This document shows, in pieces, positions 1 through 10,854 of a stretch of DNA of 64,000 bases. The position numbers and the translations under genes were made by a program. This DNA comes from an uncultured Pelagibacteraceae bacterium (GTDB lineage: Bacteria > Pseudomonadota > Alphaproteobacteria > Pelagibacterales > Pelagibacteraceae): assembly GCA_902573295.1 (NCBI GenBank), contig CACGJB010000003.1, forward strand, positions 1 to 64,000, given 5' to 3'. Below the pieces are notes generated by a model, which saw nothing but the letters and a program-made list of their open reading frames with translations, ran no database searches and was not told where the DNA came from. Numbering within the stretch: the first letter of the stretch is position 1; each line of letters begins with the position of its first letter.

Positions 1-2
1 CC

Positions 3-752
3 ACATATATTTGTCACCCTTCAATGGCAAACAATGAGTTATCTGGACCTATAGTTTCTATGGGACTGATAAATTATTTTAAAAGTAAAAAATTAAACAA
101 AACTCTAAGATTTATTTTTATTCCAGAAACAATTGGTTCAATATCTTATTTAAGTAAAAATCTTAAACACTTAAAAGAGAATATTATAGGTGGATATAAC
201 CTATCATGTATTGGTGACGAAAGACAATATTCTTGTATGTTTTCAAAATATCAAAATTCTCCATCAGACGAAGCAGTTATTGAGGCATATAAATTACTAG
301 GAATAAAAAATTATAAAGTGTATTCATTTTTAAAAAGAGGTTCAGATGAAAGACAATATAATTCACCTGGTATTGATTTAAAAATTTCGTCAATTTTTAG
401 AACAAAATACGGTGAATACCCTGAATATCATACTTCGTTAGATAATTTTAATTTAGTTACTTTAAAAGGTTGTATTGGAGGATTTAATGTTGTTAGAAAA
501 TCAATAGAAATATTGTTAGAAAGAATTTATCCGCAATGCAAAATAATGTGTGAACCTCAAATGGGAAAAAGAGGTCTTTATGCAACTATGTCTACTAAAA
601 ATAAAAATAAATTAACTAAAAATTATATGAACTTTCTTCAATATTCCGACGGAACAAATTCTTTAGAAAAAATTTCCAGTTTAATAAAATTAGATTTAAA
701 ATCTGTTAGAAAAATTTACAAAATTTTATTAAAGAATTTTTTAATTAGTTAA
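3..752 (+). CDS. aminopeptidase-like protein (DUF4910/DUF2172 type), 5'-truncated by window start
   Basis: Frame is open upstream of the track's ATG: TYICHPSMANNELSGP..., with the typical CHPSMANNELSG motif of this family; continues off the left edge. Confidence 0.75.
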   Translation, partial: TYICHPSMANNELSGPIVSMGLINYFKSKKLNKTLRFIFIPETIGSISYLSKNLKHLKENIIGGYNLSCIGDERQYSCMFSKYQNSPSDEAVIEAYKLLGIKNYKVYSFLKRGSDERQYNSPGIDLKISSIFRTKYGEYPEYHTSLDNFNLVTLKGCIGGFNVVRKSIEILLERIYPQCKIMCEPQMGKRGLYATMSTKNKNKLTKNYMNFLQYSDGTNSLEKISSLIKLDLKSVRKIYKILLKNFLIS

Positions 753-756
753 AAGA

Positions 757-1045
757 AAGGGGCGTTCTGTTGCCAGGTGCCCCATACCCCGTTTGCTTAA
801 TTAACTAAGTTAATTAGGCAGCAAGTGCGTAACTTTCGTTAGCAATTATAAATTAGCCCGTCACGGTGGAACAATCCCGAACGAAAGAATAGCCTTTAGT
901 CACCCGTCGAATCTAGTTCACCCCCATAAGTTGTAATGGTGGAGGTGGTGGGTACTGCCCCCACGTCCGCAATGGTTATTACGAAATTCGTTTATCGTCG
1001 TAGTTGGAAAACCAACATTATTAATATAAAAGTAATCACAATAGA
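757..1045 (-). ncRNA. ssrA: tmRNA, circularly permuted two-piece alphaproteobacterial type (acceptor piece precedes coding piece on the minus strand)
   Basis: Minus strand: acceptor 3' arm CACCTCC-ACCA (947-937), then an 11-nt intervening segment, then GGGGGTG (925-919) pairing 7/7 with the 3' arm, then AACTAGATTCGACG; tag frame gct aac gaa agt tac gca ctt gct gcc taa = ANESYALAA* (843-814). Outer boundaries approximate. Confidence 0.93.
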
Positions 1046-1058
1046 TTCAATAACAATC

Positions 1059-2006
1059 ATGAAATTAACTAAAGAACAGCAAGAAGAAATAAAAAATCAA
1101 CAATCTCAAAGCAATCAAACGAAAAGAGTTACTGCTCCTGAGCTTGAAAAAATCCTTTATGAAGCAATTCCAGCATTAGATCACGGATTTGTAAGAGTGG
1201 TTGATTATATGGGAGATGACACGTCAATAGTTCAATCAGCTAGAGTATCATACGGGAAAGGAACCAAACAAGTTTCAACTGATAAAGGTTTGATTAAATA
1301 TTTAATGAGACATTGGCATAGTACTCCCTTTGAAATGTGCGAAATTAAATATCACATCAAGCTGCCAATATTTATTGCAAGACAATGGATTAGACATAGA
1401 ACTGCAAATGTTAATGAGTACTCAGCAAGATATTCAATTTTAGATAAAGAATTCTATTTACCATCAAAAAATAATTTAGCTGCTCAATCTACAAGTAATA
1501 GACAGGGTCGAGGCGATGTTTTAGAGGGAGAGCAAGCAAAAGAAGTTTTAGAACTTTTGAAGAATGATGCTGAGAGAACGTATGACAATTACGAAACGAT
1601 GTTGAATGAAAGATTTGATGGCTCAACTATTGATGAAAATAAAAAAGGATTAGCAAGAGAACTTGCTCGAATGAATTTAACTTTGAATACCTACACACAA
1701 TGGTACTGGAAAACTGATTTATTAAACTTAATGAATTTTTTAAGATTAAGAGCAGATAGTCATGCGCAATATGAAATTAGAGTTTATGCAGATATCATGT
1801 TAGATACAGTCAAAAAATGGGTTCCAATAACTTATGATGCTTTCATGGATTACAGAGTAGGTGGTACTGAAGTTTCAGCCAAAGGGAAAGTAATTATTCA
1901 AAAACTTATTAAAGGTGAAAATGTGGATGTAGATAGTTCAGGACTTTCAAAAAGAGAGTGGAATGAGCTTATGATTGCTTTTGATCTTAAAGATAAGTTG
2001 ATTTAA
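1059..2006 (+). CDS. thyX: flavin-dependent thymidylate synthase
   Basis: [15 protein letters not shown] ThyX motif; ATG at 1059 preferred because the track's start (936) lies inside ssrA. Confidence 0.93.
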   Translation: MKLTKEQQEEIKNQQSQSNQTKRVTAPELEKILYEAIPALDHGFVRVVDYMGDDTSIVQSARVSYGKGTKQVSTDKGLIKYLMRHWHSTPFEMCEIKYHIKLPIFIARQWIRHRTANVNEYSARYSILDKEFYLPSKNNLAAQSTSNRQGRGDVLEGEQAKEVLELLKNDAERTYDNYETMLNERFDGSTIDENKKGLARELARMNLTLNTYTQWYWKTDLLNLMNFLRLRADSHAQYEIRVYADIMLDTVKKWVPITYDAFMDYRVGGTEVSAKGKVIIQKLIKGENVDVDSSGLSKREWNELMIAFDLKDKLI

Positions 2007-2811
2007 TTTTTTCAGCAAAATTTATATATATTTTTGAAATTTCATGTTCAGGATTAGCTTCAACAATTGGCTTACCTTCATCCCCATTTTTTCCAATCTC
2101 AGGATTAATAGGAATTTCTCCTAAAAATTCTTTCTGAAACTCTTCTGCGGTTTTTCTTACACCATCTTCACCAAAAATTTTATACTTTTTACCATCATCA
2201 CCAGTAAAATAACTCATATTATCCACAAGCCCTAATATTTTTACTCCAAGTTTATCAAACATTTTAATTCCTCTCTTAACATCTAATAGAGCTACTTCTT
2301 GAGGAGTAGATACAATGATTGCTCCATCAATTTTAATTTCCTGTGAAAAAGTTAATTGAGTATCTCCAGTTCCTGGAGGCATATCAACAATAATAAAATC
2401 TAAATCTTTCCAATTAACTTTTTGAGTAAAAGTTTTAATAGCACTTGTCACCATAGGACCACGCCAAATCATTGGTGTTTGTTGATCAGCTAAAAAACCA
2501 ATCGACATGCATTGAATGTCATATTTTATAATGGGATCTAATTTTTGACCATCACTTTTCGGTTTTTCATTAATATTAAACATTTTAGGAATTGATGGAC
2601 CATAAATATCTGCATCTAAAAGACCAACTTTGCATCCAACTCTCTTTAATGCTAAAGCAAAATTCGTTGCAAATGTTGATTTTCCAACACCACCTTTTGC
2701 ACTAGAGATTGCAATTGTAAACTTAGTTCCAAGAATAGGATTTTTAGTGAATTTTTTAGGCTCTAGCTTACTTTTCATTGCGGCACTAAGTTCAGGTTTT
2801 TTATCAGTCAT
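1987..2811 (-). CDS. mrp: Mrp/NBP35-type P-loop ATPase, Fe-S carrier-like
   Basis: [15 protein letters not shown] Walker [27 protein letters not shown] start MTDKKPEL at 2811 preferred over the track's TTG at 2862. Confidence 0.9.
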   Translation of the reverse strand: MTDKKPELSAAMKSKLEPKKFTKNPILGTKFTIAISSAKGGVGKSTFATNFALALKRVGCKVGLLDADIYGPSIPKMFNINEKPKSDGQKLDPIIKYDIQCMSIGFLADQQTPMIWRGPMVTSAIKTFTQKVNWKDLDFIIVDMPPGTGDTQLTFSQEIKIDGAIIVSTPQEVALLDVKRGIKMFDKLGVKILGLVDNMSYFTGDDGKKYKIFGEDGVRKTAEEFQKEFLGEIPINPEIGKNGDEGKPIVEANPEHEISKIYINFAEKIKSTYL

Positions 2812-2862
2812 AAAAGTATCATTACTTGTTTTTTGCAATAAAGACACTATATACTTTGGCAA

Positions 2863-3963
2863 ATGTCAGACGATTTTAAAGATCAAAGTCCTTGGGGAGC
2901 ACCTCCTGGTGGAGGTGGCAGTGGTAATGGATCAGGTAGAGGTCCTACTCCACCAAACGTCGACGAATTAATTAGAGATCTTCAAGATAAAATTAAAAAA
3001 TTTTTACCTGGTGGAAAAACTTCAGGTGGAAAATCAATAAGTCTAATTTTATTAGTATTAGTTTTTGTATGGTTGGCAAGTGGACTTTATAGAGTATTGC
3101 CAGATGAACAAGGGGTTGTATTAAGATTTGGTAAGTTTGTAAAAACTACACAGCCTGGTTTGAACTATCATATACCTTTTCCTGTTGAATCAGTTCAAAC
3201 ACCGAAAGTCACCAAGGTTAATAGAATGGATATAGGATTTAGATCTGAGAGAGACAGTGGTTTTTCTACAGGTGGCGGTGTTGCTGATGTTCCACAAGAA
3301 AGCTTAATGTTAACTGGAGATGAAAATATTGTTAACATTGATTTCTCAGTATTTTGGGTAATTAAAGATGCTGGGAACTTTTTATTTAAAATTCAAGACC
3401 CAGAAGGCACGGTTAAAGCAGCTGCTGAAACTGCAATGAGAGAAGTTATAGCAAAAAGTGATATTCAGCCAATTTTAACAGAGGGTAGATCTAAAATTGA
3501 GGTTGAGACACAAAATATAATACAAAGTATTTTAGACGATTACGAAAGTGGAATTCAAATTACACAGGTTCAAACACAAAAGGCAGACCCACCTGATCAA
3601 GTAATTGACGCATTTAGAGATGTACAGGCTGCAAGAGCAGATATGGAAAGATCCAAGAATGAAGCTGAAGCTTATGCTAATGATGTTATTCCAAGAGCAA
3701 GAGGGGAAGCGCAAAAAATTTTACAAGCTGCAGAAGCTTACAAAAAAGAGGTTGTTGCAAAAGCTGAAGGTGAAGCAAGTAGATTTATAGCTATCTATAA
3801 TGAATATAAAAATGCAAAAGCAGTTACTCAAGAAAGAATGTATTTAGAGACTATGGAAAAAGTTCTAGCAGATATTGATAAAGTAATTATAGAAAAAAAT
3901 GCAGGTTCAGGTGTAGTTCCATACTTACCTTTGCCAGAGTTAAAGAAGAAAGCGACAAATTAA
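2863..3963 (+). CDS. hflK: HflK membrane protein (SPFH/band 7)
   Basis: Gly-rich N-term, single TM, SPFH domain, next to hflC. Confidence 0.93.
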   Translation: MSDDFKDQSPWGAPPGGGGSGNGSGRGPTPPNVDELIRDLQDKIKKFLPGGKTSGGKSISLILLVLVFVWLASGLYRVLPDEQGVVLRFGKFVKTTQPGLNYHIPFPVESVQTPKVTKVNRMDIGFRSERDSGFSTGGGVADVPQESLMLTGDENIVNIDFSVFWVIKDAGNFLFKIQDPEGTVKAAAETAMREVIAKSDIQPILTEGRSKIEVETQNIIQSILDDYESGIQITQVQTQKADPPDQVIDAFRDVQAARADMERSKNEAEAYANDVIPRARGEAQKILQAAEAYKKEVVAKAEGEASRFIAIYNEYKNAKAVTQERMYLETMEKVLADIDKVIIEKNAGSGVVPYLPLPELKKKATN

Positions 3964-3964
3964 A

Positions 3965-4837
3965 ATGAAAGCTGGGAAAATATTAGTTGGTTTATTAGTT
4001 GCTATTGGAATTGTAGCTTTTTTATCTGTAATTATAGTTAAAGAGGTTAATCAAGCAATTATTCTTCAGTTTGGTGATCCCAAAAGAATAATAATGAAAC
4101 CAGGTTTAAATTTTAAAATTCCATTTATTCAAAACGTTGTTTATTTAGATAAAAGAATTTTGAATTTAGATGCTCCACCAGAAGAGGTAATTGCATCAGA
4201 TCAGAAACGTTTAATTGTAGATGCATTTGCAAGATTCCAGATCGTAGATCCGTTAAAGTTTTATATTTCTGTTGGAAATGAAAGAGTTGCAAGATCTAGG
4301 TTATCTACAATTATAAATTCAAGAATTAGAAATGTGCTAGGTCAAGAAGAATTACAAACATTATTATCTAAAGATAGATCTAAGCAAATGGCTTTGATTA
4401 AAGAAGGTGTAAATAATGAAGCACAAAACTTTGGGATTAATATTGTTGATGTCAGAATTAAAAGAGCAGATCTTCCTCAAGCAAATAGTGATGCGATTTA
4501 TAGAAGAATGCAGACCGAAAGGGAAAGAGAAGCAAAAGAATTTAGAGCAAAAGGTGCAGAGATGGCCGTCACCATTACTTCAACAGCTGACAAAGAGGTT
4601 ACTGTGATCCTAGCAGATGCTCAAAAACAATCGGAGATCATGAAAGGTGAAGGTGATGGAGAAAGAAATAAAATATTTGCTGATGCCTTTGGTCAAGATC
4701 CTGAGTTTTTTGCTTTCTATAGAGCTATGCAGGCATATGAAAAAGCTCTTATTGGTGGTGAAACTTCTTTGATTTTATCACCTGATAGTGAATTTTTTAA
4801 ATTTTTTGGAAATATAAAACCTGAAATCCAACAATAA
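3965..4837 (+). CDS. hflC: HflC membrane protein (SPFH/band 7)
   Basis: SPFH domain, hflK-hflC order. Confidence 0.93.
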   Translation: MKAGKILVGLLVAIGIVAFLSVIIVKEVNQAIILQFGDPKRIIMKPGLNFKIPFIQNVVYLDKRILNLDAPPEEVIASDQKRLIVDAFARFQIVDPLKFYISVGNERVARSRLSTIINSRIRNVLGQEELQTLLSKDRSKQMALIKEGVNNEAQNFGINIVDVRIKRADLPQANSDAIYRRMQTEREREAKEFRAKGAEMAVTITSTADKEVTVILADAQKQSEIMKGEGDGERNKIFADAFGQDPEFFAFYRAMQAYEKALIGGETSLILSPDSEFFKFFGNIKPEIQQ

Positions 4838-4844
4838 TTCTTAA

Positions 4845-5030
4845 ATGCGTGAGCTAGTTATAGCTTTTGGTCTTTTCTTATTTATTGAAGGAATTTTATA
4901 CGCCTTATTTCCATCAAAAATGAAAAGTATGTTAAAAAAATTAGAACTTGTTAAAGAAAGCCAACTTAGATCTGGTGGATTTATTTTCGCAATAATAGGT
5001 TTTATAATTATTTATTATATTAAGAGTTAA
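4845..5030 (+). CDS. DUF2065 small membrane protein (YjeT-like)
   Basis: 61 aa, two hydrophobic segments, located between hflC and degP as is common. Confidence 0.75.
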   Translation: MRELVIAFGLFLFIEGILYALFPSKMKSMLKKLELVKESQLRSGGFIFAIIGFIIIYYIKS

Positions 5031-5031
5031 T

Positions 5032-6447
5032 ATGAGAAAAATAAAAATTATATTTCTAACAATAGTTTTATCACTCACATTTTCCTTAAATGTAAACTCT
5101 AGAACAGTTCCTGCCTCCTTTGCAGATCTTGCAGAAAAATTAATGCCATCAGTAGTAAATATTTCTACGACAACGACTGTTATATCCAATACTAATCCTT
5201 TTCCTTTTCAGTTTCCTCCAGGATCTCCTTTTGAAGATATGTTTAAAGAATTTGGGACACCTAAAGAAAGAAAATCAGCAGCATTAGGTTCTGGATTTAT
5301 TATTGATGAAAAAGGAATTGTTGTCACAAATAATCACGTAATTCAAGATGCTGACGATATTATTGTTAGAGTAAATGGTGATCAAGAATTTCAAGCAAAA
5401 GTTTTGGGTGCCGACCCTCTGATGGATATAGCTGTTTTACAATTAGAAACAGAGGAAAAATTTATCCCAGTAGCATTCGGGGACTCTGATCAAGCAAGAA
5501 TTGGAGATTGGGTTTTGGCAATTGGAAATCCATTTGGTTTAGGTGGAACTGTAACTGCTGGAATAATATCAGCAAGAAATAGATCAATTGGCTTATCAAG
5601 ATATGAAGATTTTATACAAACTGATGCTTCTATTAATTCAGGAAATTCCGGTGGACCTTTGTTTGATATGGAAGGCAATGTAATCGGAATTAATACAGCA
5701 ATTCTTGGACGTAATGGTTCTATTGGAATTGGATTTTCTATACCATCAAACAGTGCTCAAATTGTAATTAAACAATTAATAGAATTTGGTGAAACAAAAA
5801 GAGGATGGCTAGGTGTTAGAATTCAAGATGTGACAAAAGAAATTGCTGAAGTTGAAAAATTAGATAAAGCACGAGGAGCACTTGTTGCAAGTGTGGCAGA
5901 AAATAGTCCATCAGAAAAAGCAGGAATGCAAGCTGGTGATATTATTTTAGAATTTAATGGTGAGAAAATAAATCAAATGAAAGAACTTCCAGCAATTGTT
6001 GCTAGAACTGAAGTTGGAAAGAAAGTTGAAGTTAAAATTTGGAGAGACAAAAAAGAAATAATTAAAAATGTTATTTTAGGAAGATTAGAAACTTCAGATG
6101 ATTTTAAAATAAGCAAAAATGAAGAAACCCAACAACAAAATAATGAAGAGATTATCGAAAGTTTAAGAATTGCGGTAAGACCTTTGACTAAAGAAGATAT
6201 TAAAAGTAGAAATTTACCAAACCAGACAACAGGACTGGTGATAACCAAAATTGCTAACAATAGTCCTATAGCAAATTCGATAGAGCTTAACAGTATTATT
6301 GTTGAAGCACAGAAGAAAAAAATCAGATCAGCCAATGACTTAAGAGATATTACTAAAGAAGTTTTTAACTCAAATCAAAAGACAGTTTTACTTGCAATCT
6401 ATAATAATCAAAATCAAAGACGATACATTGGTGTTAAGCTAGACTAG
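5032..6447 (+). CDS. degP: Do-family periplasmic serine protease (trypsin + PDZ domains)
   Basis: GSGFIIDEKGIVVTNNHVI, DASINSGNSGGPLFD catalytic motif, PDZ. Confidence 0.93.
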   Translation: MRKIKIIFLTIVLSLTFSLNVNSRTVPASFADLAEKLMPSVVNISTTTTVISNTNPFPFQFPPGSPFEDMFKEFGTPKERKSAALGSGFIIDEKGIVVTNNHVIQDADDIIVRVNGDQEFQAKVLGADPLMDIAVLQLETEEKFIPVAFGDSDQARIGDWVLAIGNPFGLGGTVTAGIISARNRSIGLSRYEDFIQTDASINSGNSGGPLFDMEGNVIGINTAILGRNGSIGIGFSIPSNSAQIVIKQLIEFGETKRGWLGVRIQDVTKEIAEVEKLDKARGALVASVAENSPSEKAGMQAGDIILEFNGEKINQMKELPAIVARTEVGKKVEVKIWRDKKEIIKNVILGRLETSDDFKISKNEETQQQNNEEIIESLRIAVRPLTKEDIKSRNLPNQTTGLVITKIANNSPIANSIELNSIIVEAQKKKIRSANDLRDITKEVFNSNQKTVLLAIYNNQNQRRYIGVKLD

Positions 6448-6449
6448 TA

Positions 6450-7358
6450 ATGGATTTAAAATCCAAGATAATATTAATATATGGACCTACAGCATCAGGA
6501 AAATCGAGTTTTGCAATTAAATTTGCAAAAAAAGTAGATGGTGAGATTATTAATGCAGATAGCATGCAAGTATATAAAGAGCTTAGAATTCTGTCAGCTA
6601 GACCAGATCCAAAAAAATACCAGAAAATAAAACATCATTTGTATGGTTTTCACAATGTTACAAAAAACTTTTCTACAGGTGATTGGCTTAAGCTAGTAAT
6701 TAAAAAAATTAGAGAAGTTCAAAAAAGAAAAAAAATTCCAATTCTTGTTGGAGGTACAGGTTTATACTTTAAAGCTTTAACTGATGGCTTGGTCAAAATA
6801 CCAAATATTTCTTTAAAATTAAGAACTCAAATTAGAGATTTACAAAAAAAAATTGGACAAAAGAAGTTCTATAAAAAACTTTTAAAATTAGATCCACCCT
6901 CGATAGGAAAAATAAAACCTACAGACACCCAAAGATCTATCAGAGCTTATGAGGTAAAAAAATTTACAAAAAAATCACTTTATGAATGGTTTAAAAATAC
7001 AAAATCAAACTTCATGGAAGATGATTTTTTTAGAGTTTATATTGATTACCCAAGACAAGAATTAATTCAGCGCATTAATCTAAGAACAGAAGAGATGATA
7101 GAAAATGGAGCAATAAAAGAAGTAAAAGATTTCATAAAGCTAAGGGTAAGAAAAGATAAAAGCGCCAACAAGGCCATTGGGGTTAATGAAATTAGGGAAT
7201 ATTTAAAAAAACAAAAAGATTTGAATGATACTAAAGAAAAAATAGCCATAAAAACTAGACAATACGCCAAAAGACAAAGTACTTGGGCTAGAGGCAATAT
7301 GATGAGCTGGATGAAACTTAAGCCAGAAGACATAAATAATTTTTTGAAAAAAATTTAA
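6450..7358 (+). CDS. miaA: tRNA dimethylallyltransferase
   Basis: YGPTASGKSSFA P-loop, INADSMQVYKELRILSARP, VGGTGLYFKAL. Confidence 0.95.
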   Translation: MDLKSKIILIYGPTASGKSSFAIKFAKKVDGEIINADSMQVYKELRILSARPDPKKYQKIKHHLYGFHNVTKNFSTGDWLKLVIKKIREVQKRKKIPILVGGTGLYFKALTDGLVKIPNISLKLRTQIRDLQKKIGQKKFYKKLLKLDPPSIGKIKPTDTQRSIRAYEVKKFTKKSLYEWFKNTKSNFMEDDFFRVYIDYPRQELIQRINLRTEEMIENGAIKEVKDFIKLRVRKDKSANKAIGVNEIREYLKKQKDLNDTKEKIAIKTRQYAKRQSTWARGNMMSWMKLKPEDINNFLKKI

Positions 7359-7410
7359 AATTTTCATTCTTAAACTTGACCAATGAGCACAACTTCAGCT
7401 AGATTGCCTA

Positions 7411-9177
7411 ATGCCAAAATTATTAACTGGAGCAGAAATTGTCTTTAAATGTCTTGAAGACCAAAAGGTAGAACATATCTTTGGTTATCCAGGTGGTGCA
7501 GTGTTACCGATTTATGATGAATTAAAAAATCATCCTTCTATAAAACATATTTTAGTTAGACACGAACAAGGCGCTGGTCACGCAGCTGAAGGCTATGCGA
7601 GGTCATCAGGAAAACCGGGTGTAGTTTTAGTTACATCAGGTCCTGGTGCAACTAATGTTGTTACAGCTTTAACAGATGCTTATATGGACTCAGTACCGTT
7701 AGTTTGTATTTCTGGTCAGGTTCCAACACATTTAATTGGAACTGATGCTTTTCAAGAATGTGATACTACAGGAATTACAAGACCTTGTACTAAACATAAT
7801 TGGTTAGTAAAAGATATTAATGATCTTTCTAAAGTTATGCATGAAGCTTTTAAAGTTGCAACAACTGGAAGACCTGGGCCAGTTTTAATCGATATTCCAA
7901 AAGATATTCAATTTGCAAAAGCGAAATATAAAAAACCAAACAAAGAAAAAAAATTAAACGGAAAATCTCACAATAAATTTTCTCAAGATCAAATTGATGA
8001 ATTAGTAAAATTATTAAGCAAAGCTAAAAAACCAATTATCTATAGTGGTGGAGGAGTAATTAACTCAGGTCCAAAAGCAAGCCAGGCTCTAATAGAATTT
8101 GTTGAACTAACTGGTTTTCCTATCACCTCTACACTCCAAGGATTAGGCGCTTATCCCGGAGATGATAATCAATTTTTAGGAATGCTAGGTATGCATGGTA
8201 CTTATGAAGCAAATAATGCTATGCATGATTGTGACCTTTTAATTAATATTGGCGCAAGGTTTGATGATCGTATTACTGGAAAAATTGATGAGTTTTCACC
8301 AAATTCAAAAAAGGTTCATATTGATATAGATCCATCATCAATTAATAAAATTATCAAAGTCGATCTTGCAATAGTTGGAGACGTTACGAGTGTAATCAGT
8401 AAAATTAATAAAACAATTGCTAAAAGAAAAAATGGTCATAGCAAGTCAAATAAATCAAATATAGCTAAGTGGTGGGAGCAAATTGAAAAATGGAGAGAAA
8501 AAGACTCACTTAATTTTGTAAATAGTGATGAAAGCATAAAACCTCAACATGCTGTTCAAAGACTTTATGAATTAACTAAGAATAAAGATACTTATGTTAC
8601 CACCGAGGTTGGACAACATCAAATGTGGGCCGCTCAGCATTATAAATTTAATAAACCAAACAGATGGATGACATCTGGAGGCTTAGGAACTATGGGTTAT
8701 GGATTGCCAGCAGCAGTCGGTGTCCAAATTGCTCATCCTAAAAAATTAGTAATTGATATTGCTGGAGAAGCTTCGGTTTTAATGACTTTGCAAGAAATGT
8801 CCACTGCAGTTCAATATAATCTTCCTATAAAAATATTTATTTTAAATAACCAATATATGGGAATGGTAAGACAATGGCAGGAATTACTGCATGAAAAAAA
8901 TTATTCTGAAAGTTATTCTGAGGCGTTACCTGATTTTATGAAAATGGCAGAAGCTTATGGATGCAAAGGAATTAAAGCAGACAGCCCATCTGAGCTTGAT
9001 GATAAAATTCAAGAAATGATTGATTATGATGGGCCTGTTATATTCGATTGTCATGTGGACCCTAACGAGAATTGCTTCCCAATGATACCATCTGGAAAAC
9101 CTCATAACCAAATGATCTTGGGACCAAATGATCAAGAAGAAAATAAAATTAAAGGAAAAGGCAAAGCCTTAGTATAA
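7411..9177 (+). CDS. ilvB: acetolactate synthase large subunit
   Basis: TPP enzyme; HIFGYPGGAVLPIYDEL, ilvB-ilvH-ilvC order. Confidence 0.95.
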   Translation: MPKLLTGAEIVFKCLEDQKVEHIFGYPGGAVLPIYDELKNHPSIKHILVRHEQGAGHAAEGYARSSGKPGVVLVTSGPGATNVVTALTDAYMDSVPLVCISGQVPTHLIGTDAFQECDTTGITRPCTKHNWLVKDINDLSKVMHEAFKVATTGRPGPVLIDIPKDIQFAKAKYKKPNKEKKLNGKSHNKFSQDQIDELVKLLSKAKKPIIYSGGGVINSGPKASQALIEFVELTGFPITSTLQGLGAYPGDDNQFLGMLGMHGTYEANNAMHDCDLLINIGARFDDRITGKIDEFSPNSKKVHIDIDPSSINKIIKVDLAIVGDVTSVISKINKTIAKRKNGHSKSNKSNIAKWWEQIEKWREKDSLNFVNSDESIKPQHAVQRLYELTKNKDTYVTTEVGQHQMWAAQHYKFNKPNRWMTSGGLGTMGYGLPAAVGVQIAHPKKLVIDIAGEASVLMTLQEMSTAVQYNLPIKIFILNNQYMGMVRQWQELLHEKNYSESYSEALPDFMKMAEAYGCKGIKADSPSELDDKIQEMIDYDGPVIFDCHVDPNENCFPMIPSGKPHNQMILGPNDQEENKIKGKGKALV

Positions 9178-9182
9178 TAAAA

Positions 9183-9731
9183 ATGCCTAAATCAAAATCA
9201 GCTTATAGCATTCCTACAAAAAAACAAAAATCGGACACATATATATTTGTTGTTTGGGTAGATAATGAGGCTGGGGTTCTTGCAAGAGTAGTCGGTTTAT
9301 TTTCTGGTCGAGGTTATAACATCGAGTCGTTAGCTGTTGCTGAGGTTGATGCTGTTAAAAATATTTCAAGAATAACAATTGTTACTACCGGAACACCTCA
9401 AGTAATTGATCAAATAAGACTTCAGTTAACTAAACTAGTGCCTGTTCATAAAGTTGCAGAGTTTAAACGAGAAGACAAAGACGTAATATTTAAGGAAATG
9501 GCTTTATTTAAAGTAGTAGGCAAAAGAAATAAAATTGAAAAATGTTTAAATGTTTGTAAAAAATTTAATCCTGTAATATTAGATGAAACAAAATCTTCAG
9601 CAGTAATTCAAATAACTGCTTTAAGAAGAGAAATTGATGTAATGAATAAAAAATTAAAGCCTTTGGGACTTATAAGTACTTCGAGAACAGGGGCAGTAGC
9701 TATGACCAGAGGTGCTAAAATATTTAATTAA
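9183..9731 (+). CDS. ilvH: acetolactate synthase small subunit (ACT domain)
   Basis: NEAGVLARVVGLFSGRGYNIESLAV. Confidence 0.95.
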   Translation: MPKSKSAYSIPTKKQKSDTYIFVVWVDNEAGVLARVVGLFSGRGYNIESLAVAEVDAVKNISRITIVTTGTPQVIDQIRLQLTKLVPVHKVAEFKREDKDVIFKEMALFKVVGKRNKIEKCLNVCKKFNPVILDETKSSAVIQITALRREIDVMNKKLKPLGLISTSRTGAVAMTRGAKIFN

Positions 9732-10772
<1,041 letters not shown>

Positions 10773-10854
10773 ATTTTATCAGTAAATTATTGCTACAATA
10801 ATTCGATTATTTCACTTATACTTTTTTAAATAAATTTAAAAAACGAGGGGAATA

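Noticed and set aside
2630-2971. Antisense/overlapping ORFs of 60-180 aa throughout the track (e.g. 2630-2971 +, 5973-6335 -, 15121-15483 -, 25393-25938 -)
   Set aside because: They lie opposite or out of frame with well-supported genes, show no family motifs and have low-complexity AT-driven composition; expected by chance in a gene-dense AT-rich genome
7383-7448. Short ORF MSTTSARLPNAKIINWSRNCL* overlapping the ilvB start, considered as an attenuator leader peptide
   Set aside because: Not enriched in branched-chain codons, no terminator/antiterminator hairpins, and it overlaps ilvB
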